Below, one piece after another: positions 16,974-21,160 of a DNA stretch of 21,160 nucleotides. The stretch lies in the IMG/VR virus record IMGVR_UViG_3300023708_000965, positions 1-21,160 of that record. One strand, written 5' to 3'. Under the pieces are notes generated by a model. That model was not told where the DNA came from. It ran no database searches and was given only the letters and a program-made list of their open reading frames with translations. The stretch is from a virus. The translations under genes and the position numbers were made by a program. The stretch's first letter is position 1, and each line of letters starts with the position of its first letter.

Positions 16974-17503
16974 ATTACAACGAGTTCACCAGTAAACTAC
17001 ACAGCGGAGAAGTTCTCCGCTCATATGGTCGCCTAATTGAAATGGTTGACGGTACTGTAACAATTGATGGTGAACCAACAAAGTTCAAGTCTTTGGAAGA
17101 AGCAAGGCTCGACGTTAAACAAGAATACACTGCGCAAAAGATAGAAGAACAAGTCTCAAAAGAACTATACGAAGAAATATCAGACGCTAAAGTCGCTAGT
17201 ATCATTAAAGAATACCACGATGTTAAAGTCACAGATACGTTAATCGAAACATATATCCAACTTGCTTCTTCCAATATGTTCAGTGTTGACCCAGTTGTTC
17301 AAGACATTCGTGCTCTGAATAAACTTGATAGAATTGTTGAAGGTAAACTGCATTATGTGCTTGCTGATGATAGCATTGTAGCAATTAGCGAGCAAACGCA
17401 AGAACGCCTAAATAAGTTATTAGGTAATCAAACAGAGATTATTGAGTACATGAGAGAGTCCAAAGAGAACTTTCTATCTGTGCTTGAACAAATAGAGGAA
17501 TAA
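16970..17503 (+). CDS. Unrecognised protein in the gene 68 position
   Basis: This 177-residue product starts at ATG in an ATGA overlap with the gp67-like gene, so translation is probably coupled. The first 45 residues look like a small beta unit (SYGRLIEMVDGTVTIDGEPTKFKSLEEA). The middle (ARLDVKQEYTAQKIEEQVSKELYEEI) is acidic and helical. The end (LNKLLGNQTEIIEYMRESKENFLSVLEQIEE) is predicted coiled-coil or helical. T4 encodes prohead core gp68 here, and the charged helical character suits an internal head protein, but no family motif ties it to gp68. No membrane segment or signal peptide is seen. Confidence 0.6.
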   Translation: MNYNEFTSKLHSGEVLRSYGRLIEMVDGTVTIDGEPTKFKSLEEARLDVKQEYTAQKIEEQVSKELYEEISDAKVASIIKEYHDVKVTDTLIETYIQLASSNMFSVDPVVQDIRALNKLDRIVEGKLHYVLADDSIVAISEQTQERLNKLLGNQTEIIEYMRESKENFLSVLEQIEE

Positions 17504-17505
17504 AG

Positions 17506-17970
17506 ATGGCTGTAATTTTCACAACAGTTAAAAATACAAACCAAGAAGTTATCGTACACTTCGACACAGTCGCGGCTGAGTCTGGTACGTTGGCTCTTAA
17601 CACATTGGGTGCTGCTACTCAAGCGTTGACAGTTGGTGGTACTCCGAAGGTTAATATCGTTAAGTTTGTTTCTACAGGCGAACTTGGAGCTGGTCTCCGT
17701 ATTGTTCGTGACGGTAAAAACATTATCGCATGTGCTCCAGAAAACGCTCCAATGTTAGACCTAAACTCCATCGGCATTTCTGATAATACTAACAACACAG
17801 CAGACATTGTTGTAACAAATGATGTAGCTAAAGCCGTCACTGGTTATTTGGTTCTACGTAAAGTCGCTGGATGGGACACTAAAGTTGAGACTGTTACATA
17901 CGGTGCTTACGACGACGAAAGCCGTGTTGGTGCTTCTACCACACTAAATGGTTCTCCAGATAAGGTTTAA
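17506..17970 (+). CDS. Unknown 154-residue protein before gp21
   Basis: The product is beta-rich, with few long helices: IFTTVKNTNQEVIVHFDTV, then VNIVKFVSTGELGAGLRIVRDGKNIIACAPENAP (about 49-82), and a run TADIVVTNDVAKAVTGYLVLRKVAGW (about 97-123). It ends with DDESRVGASTTLNGSPDKV. AGAGGA at 17494-17499 supports the start, and only two bases separate it from each neighbour. I do not recognise a family. Lying inside the head operon between core and protease genes, it may be a head decoration, shell-surface or core-associated protein. That is inference from context only. Confidence 0.6.
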   Translation: MAVIFTTVKNTNQEVIVHFDTVAAESGTLALNTLGAATQALTVGGTPKVNIVKFVSTGELGAGLRIVRDGKNIIACAPENAPMLDLNSIGISDNTNNTADIVVTNDVAKAVTGYLVLRKVAGWDTKVETVTYGAYDDESRVGASTTLNGSPDKV

Positions 17971-17972
17971 AT

Positions 17973-18626
17973 ATGAAGCTGATTAGAGAAACAGTCGAAG
18001 AGACTAAACTTATTGTTGAAGAGAAATTAGGTAAAGGTAAACAATACTTTATTGAAGGTGTTTTTCTACAATCAAATATTGTTAACCGCAACAAGCGCAT
18101 GTACCAAGAAGGTATCATGGATCGTGAAGTTGGTCGTTACCTTAAAGAATCTGTTCAATCTAACCGTGCATACGGTGAACTAGGACACCCAGATACTCCA
18201 TCCATCAATTTGGATCGTGTGTCTCACCTGATCGTTGATCTTCGTAAAGAAGGTACTAACTGGATCGGTAAAGCAAAGATTTTAGAAACTCCAATGGGAC
18301 AAATTGCTCGTGGTCTATTAGACGGTGGTGCAAATCTTGGTGTTTCTTCAAGAGCCATGGGTTCTCTCAAAATGAATAATGAGGGAATCAACGTTGTTCA
18401 AGATGACTTTATGTTATCTACTGCTGCTGATATTGTAGCAGACCCATCTGCCCCTGACGCATTCGTTCGTGGTATTATGGAGGGCAAAGAGTGGATTTTT
18501 GTTGATGGAAAGTTTGTGGAACAAAATATCGAAGAGGTAAGATCTTTCGTTAAGAGAACTTCTTCTAGAAACCTAGAGGAAGCAAAGATTCAGGCTTTCC
18601 AACACTTTCTGAGTAAAATCAGATAA
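17973..18626 (+). CDS. 21: Prohead maturation protease gp21
   Basis: At 217 residues this matches T4 gp21 (212), a serine protease packed in the prohead that degrades the core and trims gp23. Visible family features: QSNIVNRNKRMYQ (about 33-45), AYGELGHPDTPSINLDRVSH (67-86) with catalytic His72, and NLGVSSRAMGSL (121-132) with the Ser nucleophile at 125 or 126. STAADIVADPSAPDAFV (149-165) carries the likely third acid, Asp153. Spacing matches the His-Ser-Asp arrangement of T4 (85, 140, 168). AAGG at 17962-17965 lies inside the end of the preceding gene. Confidence 0.95.
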   Translation: MKLIRETVEETKLIVEEKLGKGKQYFIEGVFLQSNIVNRNKRMYQEGIMDREVGRYLKESVQSNRAYGELGHPDTPSINLDRVSHLIVDLRKEGTNWIGKAKILETPMGQIARGLLDGGANLGVSSRAMGSLKMNNEGINVVQDDFMLSTAADIVADPSAPDAFVRGIMEGKEWIFVDGKFVEQNIEEVRSFVKRTSSRNLEEAKIQAFQHFLSKIR

Positions 18627-18636
18627 ATAATAAATA
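18622..18636 (+). promoter_or_regulatory. Overlapping late promoter boxes before gp22
   Basis: GATAAATA (18622-18629, overlapping the gp21 stop) and AATAAATA (18629-18636) each differ at one position from the T4 late consensus. They lie within the 43-base gap between gp21 and gp22 and are followed by AGGAG (18659-18663). The next gap (19681-19701) has no TAAATA box, so gp23 may depend on transcripts starting here. Confidence 0.55.
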
Positions 18637-18669
18637 AATAACAGAACTATCCAGTTACAGGAGAAAACG

Positions 18670-19680
18670 ATGTCAATCGAACAAAAAATTGCCGAAATTT
18701 TGGCAGAATCTAAAAAGTTAAATGAAGCTAAGTTTGCAGGCAAAGAAGGTGGTAGTGATTCTACTACTGGTAATGCACATGCTGGCGATCAATCAGTTAT
18801 TCGTCAAGGTGATGCTGTTCCAGCACAATCACCTGCTGCTAACCCAGACAGCGCACGCAATAACGTAGAAGATGAAAAAGATGCTGAGAAGGCACCAGAG
18901 GGTTCTGCGAATCCAAAGAATGGTGACCAATCTCCAGTACGTAAAGGTAATGCCGTTAAAGGCGTTAAAGAAGATATCGACGCACTTATGAATGGTGAAG
19001 AACTCTCTGAAGAGTTCCGCGAAAAAGCGACTACCATTTTCGAAGCTGCTGTCACTACACGTGTTGCTGAAGAGCTAGCACGTATCGAAGAAGAATTCGA
19101 AGCTCAACTTGCTGAGCAAGTTGAGCAGAATACACAGGGAATTGTTGAACAAGTTGATGGATACCTTGGCTATATTGCCGAGCAGTGGATTGCACAGAAT
19201 GAAATCGCCCTTGAGCGTGGTATGAAGTCTGAAATCATGGAGAGTTTTATCCTTGGTATGAAAGACCTATTCGAAGAACACTATGTTGAAATTCCAGAAG
19301 AGCGTTACGACGTTCTTGGTGAAATGGAAAACACAGTTGCTGAACTCGAAGCAAAACTAAACGAGCAACTAGAAGCTAACATCGCTCTTTCTAAGAGCCT
19401 GTCTGAGTCTAAGCAAGCTCAGTTGGTAAAGTCTATCTCTGAAGGTTTGACTGATACTGAACAAGAGAAATTCTTAGGTTTGGTTGAAGAACTATCTTTC
19501 GAAGATGAAGCGTCTTTCGAACAAAAGTTGAAGACTATTCGTGAAAATTACTTCACAACAAAAACAATCGCAGAGCAATCTGTGGTTACTGATGCACCAG
19601 TAGAGATGTTGGCTGAAGGTACTACTGTGAAAACAGTTGACCCTAAGATGTCTGCATACCTATCAGTTCTCAACAAATAA
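18670..19680 (+). CDS. 22: Prohead core scaffold gp22
   Basis: The 336-residue acidic, Glu/Gln/Ala-rich protein has the composition and position of the T4 major scaffold gp22 (269), which fills the prohead before gp21 degrades it. The N-terminal 100 residues are low-complexity and contain a duplicated motif GDQSVIRQGDAV (39-50) / GDQSPVRKGNAV (85-96) absent from T4. Residues about 128-160 and 215-300 are strongly helical and coiled-coil-like (VAEELARIEEEFEAQLAEQVEQ; ELEAKLNEQLEANIALSKSL). Several L/I-x-E sites suitable for gp21 are present (LAE 11-13, LAE 147-149, IPE 208-210, LAE 314-316). AGGAG lies 7 bases upstream of the ATG. Confidence 0.85.
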   Translation: MSIEQKIAEILAESKKLNEAKFAGKEGGSDSTTGNAHAGDQSVIRQGDAVPAQSPAANPDSARNNVEDEKDAEKAPEGSANPKNGDQSPVRKGNAVKGVKEDIDALMNGEELSEEFREKATTIFEAAVTTRVAEELARIEEEFEAQLAEQVEQNTQGIVEQVDGYLGYIAEQWIAQNEIALERGMKSEIMESFILGMKDLFEEHYVEIPEERYDVLGEMENTVAELEAKLNEQLEANIALSKSLSESKQAQLVKSISEGLTDTEQEKFLGLVEELSFEDEASFEQKLKTIRENYFTTKTIAEQSVVTDAPVEMLAEGTTVKTVDPKMSAYLSVLNK

Positions 19681-19701
19681 AAATTTTAAAGGAAATATAA
19701 A

Positions 19702-21021
19702 ATGACAACACGTCAACAATTAATGGAAAAGTGGGCACCAGTTCTGAACCACGAAGGTTCTGCCCCAATTAAAGATAACTACCGTAAGGAAGTTACTGCT
19801 GTTCTTTTGGAAAACCAAGAACGCGAAATGGCTAAGCAAGCCGAAGCATTGTTTGAAGGTTCTCCTACAAACGGTACTGGCGGTCAAATCGGTACTGTTG
19901 GTGGCGGTGCTACTGGTGGTGTTGCTGGTTTCGATCCAGTATTGATCTCTTTGGTTCGCCGTGCGATGCCACAATTGATCGCTTATGATGTTGCTGGTGT
20001 TCAACCAATGACTCAACCAACTGGCTTGATCTTCGCTATGAAGTCTCGCTACACTACTCAAAACGGTACTGAAGCATTGTTCAACGAAGTTAACTCTGGT
20101 TTCTCTGGTGACGGTACTGACGCTTCTGCTGGTTCTGCTCTAGGCGGTTCTGATGCAGTTGGTCGTGGTATCTCTACTGTAGCTGCTGAGCGTTTAGGTC
20201 AAGGCGGTTCTGGTGACGGTTCTTTCGCTCAAATGGCATTCTCTATCGAGAAGGCATCTGTTGTTGCTAAGACTCGTGCTTTGAAGGCTGAATACTCTAT
20301 CGAGTTGGCACAAGACTTGAAGTCTGTGCATGGTTTGGATGCTGAAGGCGAGTTGTCTAACATCTTGTCTACAGAAATCTTGGCTGAAATCAACCGTGAA
20401 GTTATCCGTACAATCTACAACACTGCTAAAGTTGGTGCTGCAGTTGGTACTGCTACTCAAGGTACTTTCGACTTGGACGTTGACTCTAACGGTCGCTGGT
20501 CTGTTGAAAAGTTCAAAGGTCTAATGTTCCAAATCGAACGTGAAGCCAACGCTATCGGTCAACAAACACGTCGTGGACGTGGTAACATCATCATCACTTC
20601 TGCTGACGTTGCGTCTGCATTGGCGATGGCTGGTGTTCTTGATTACCAATCTGGTATCACTGGTAAGAACGCATTGACTGTAGATGACACTTCTACTACT
20701 TTCGCTGGTGTTCTAAACGGTAAGTACAAAGTTTATGTTGACCCATACACTTCTAACGTTTCTAACAGCCAATTCTTCGTAGTTGGTTACAAGGGTGCTT
20801 CTGCATTCGACGCTGGTTTGTTCTACTGCCCATACGTTCCATTGCAAATGGTTCGTGCTGTTGATCCAAACAGCTTCCAACCAAAGATTGGTTTCAAGAC
20901 TCGTTACGGTCTAGTTGCTAACCCATTCGTTAACTTGGATGATGGCACTTCTGGTCAAGACAATTTGACTGCGAACGCAAACTACTACTACCGTAAAGTT
21001 AAAGTTACTAACTTGCTGTAA
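19702..21021 (+). CDS. 23: Major capsid protein gp23
   Basis: At 439 residues it is shorter than T4 gp23 (521), as in many aquatic relatives, but clearly homologous: FDPVLISLVRRAMPQLIAYDVAGVQPMTQPTGLIFAMKSRY is the signature of the HK97-fold shell protein. Later segments are KALKAEYSIELAQDLKSVHGLDAEGELSNILSTEILAEINREVIR and GASAFDAGLFYCPYVPLQMVRAVDPNSFQPKIGFKTRYGL. An L50-F-E52 site followed by Gly fits gp21 cleavage and would remove about 52 N-terminal residues. Leucine codons are mostly TTG here, which differs from the portal and terminase genes and fits strong expression. AAAGGA is the ribosome-binding site. No late box lies directly upstream. Confidence 0.97.
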   Translation: MTTRQQLMEKWAPVLNHEGSAPIKDNYRKEVTAVLLENQEREMAKQAEALFEGSPTNGTGGQIGTVGGGATGGVAGFDPVLISLVRRAMPQLIAYDVAGVQPMTQPTGLIFAMKSRYTTQNGTEALFNEVNSGFSGDGTDASAGSALGGSDAVGRGISTVAAERLGQGGSGDGSFAQMAFSIEKASVVAKTRALKAEYSIELAQDLKSVHGLDAEGELSNILSTEILAEINREVIRTIYNTAKVGAAVGTATQGTFDLDVDSNGRWSVEKFKGLMFQIEREANAIGQQTRRGRGNIIITSADVASALAMAGVLDYQSGITGKNALTVDDTSTTFAGVLNGKYKVYVDPYTSNVSNSQFFVVGYKGASAFDAGLFYCPYVPLQMVRAVDPNSFQPKIGFKTRYGLVANPFVNLDDGTSGQDNLTANANYYYRKVKVTNLL

Positions 21022-21028
21022 TCGGTTA

Positions 21029-21053
21029 GACTCCTATCGTAAGATAGGTAGTC
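21029..21053 (+). other. Hairpin after gp23, possible truncated terminator
   Basis: GACT plus CCTATC (21029-21038) pair with GATAGG plus AGTC (21043-21048 and 21050-21053), giving a 10-bp stem with one bulged T (21049) and a GTAA (GNRA) loop. It begins eight bases after the gp23 stop, where T4-type phages have a terminator. No T run follows; the sequence passes instead into the copied gp23 segment. The stem may therefore be the genuine terminator stem with its U tract replaced at an artefactual or recombinant junction. Confidence 0.5.
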
Positions 21054-21160
21054 GCTGGTGTTCTAAACGGTAAGTACAAAGTTTATGTTGACCCATACAC
21101 TTCTAACGTTTCTAACAGCCAATTCTTCGTAGTTGGTTACAAGGGTGCTTCTGCATTCGA
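21052..21160 (+). repeat. Exact 109-base copy of internal gp23 sequence
   Basis: Positions 21052-21160 are identical to 20702-20810 (offset 350 bases) and run to the window edge. The copy would encode the gp23 stretch beginning AGVLNGKYKVYVDPY, in the frame starting at 21051, but has no start codon and an in-frame TAG at 21045-21047. As a gene it would be a fragment. Exact identity at a sequence end is more like an assembly or circularisation artefact than an old paralogue such as gp24. Confidence 0.9.

Noticed and set aside
21052-21160. Start of a gp24 vertex-protein paralogue
   Set aside because: gp24 is an ancient paralogue and could not be base-for-base identical over 109 bases; there is also no start codon and an in-frame stop just upstream.
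1-21160. tRNA genes, integrase, transposase or attachment sites
   Set aside because: No cloverleaf-like segment, mobile-element gene or flanking repeat was recognised; intergenic space is too short for most such elements.

Overview
The window is a late structural and packaging module of a T4-superfamily myovirus (contractile-tailed Caudoviricetes). Every supportable gene lies on the + strand. The order neck gp13 - gp14 - gp15 - large terminase gp17 - sheath gp18 - tube gp19 - portal gp20 - small prohead-core genes - protease gp21 - scaffold gp22 - major capsid gp23 is the T4 order. Small accessory genes, shortened gp17 and gp23, and many beta-rich tail proteins resemble the marine/freshwater relatives of T4 more than enterobacterial T4. 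The host cannot be named: no tRNA, auxiliary metabolic gene or host gene is present. Of the 19 complete genes, 16 stop with TAA, 3 with TGA and none with TAG.

Layout. Positions 1-115 hold a probable C-terminal remnant of an upstream gene, a UUCG-loop terminator (44-63) and a perfect T4-type late promoter TATAAATA (78-85). Positions 116-7924 are a tail-fibre/baseplate-appendage block of six genes in the place where T4 keeps genes 9-12 and wac. Three of them (718-2715, 2781-3416, 6317-7924) start with the same kind of N-terminal segment, which in the last resembles the N-terminus of the Bordetella phage Mtd protein. One is a 955-residue repeat-rich structural protein, and the last ends in an S74-type intramolecular chaperone. 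Positions 7926-12103 are a tightly coupled neck/packaging operon (gp13, gp14, gp15, gp17) with overlapping or 1-nt-spaced stop/start codons and no recognisable gp16. Positions 12185-14986 encode sheath and tube, 15005-16597 the portal. Positions 16599-17970 hold three small genes (a gp67-like core protein, one unrecognised protein in the gp68 position, and a 154-residue unknown), followed by protease, scaffold and capsid (17973-21021).

How the genes work together. gp22 and the small core proteins form the scaffold inside a gp23 shell on the gp20 portal. gp21 then cleaves scaffold and capsid N-terminus, and a plausible L-x-E site is visible in gp23. gp17 pumps DNA through gp20; gp13/gp14 close the head and gp15 caps the gp18/gp19 tail. 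Recurring TAAATA boxes in the longer intergenic gaps fit transcription by a gp55-type late sigma factor.

Points to look at again: beta-rich repeat modules inserted into gp13, gp14 and gp18; the shared N-terminal and C-terminal peptides of the fibre genes; the missing gp16; the unknown gene before gp21; hairpins just downstream of two late promoters; and an exact 109-bp copy of an internal gp23 segment at the very end of the window, which is probably an assembly artefact. I found no wholly new system: the window is largely a recognisable morphogenesis module with unusual accessory domains.
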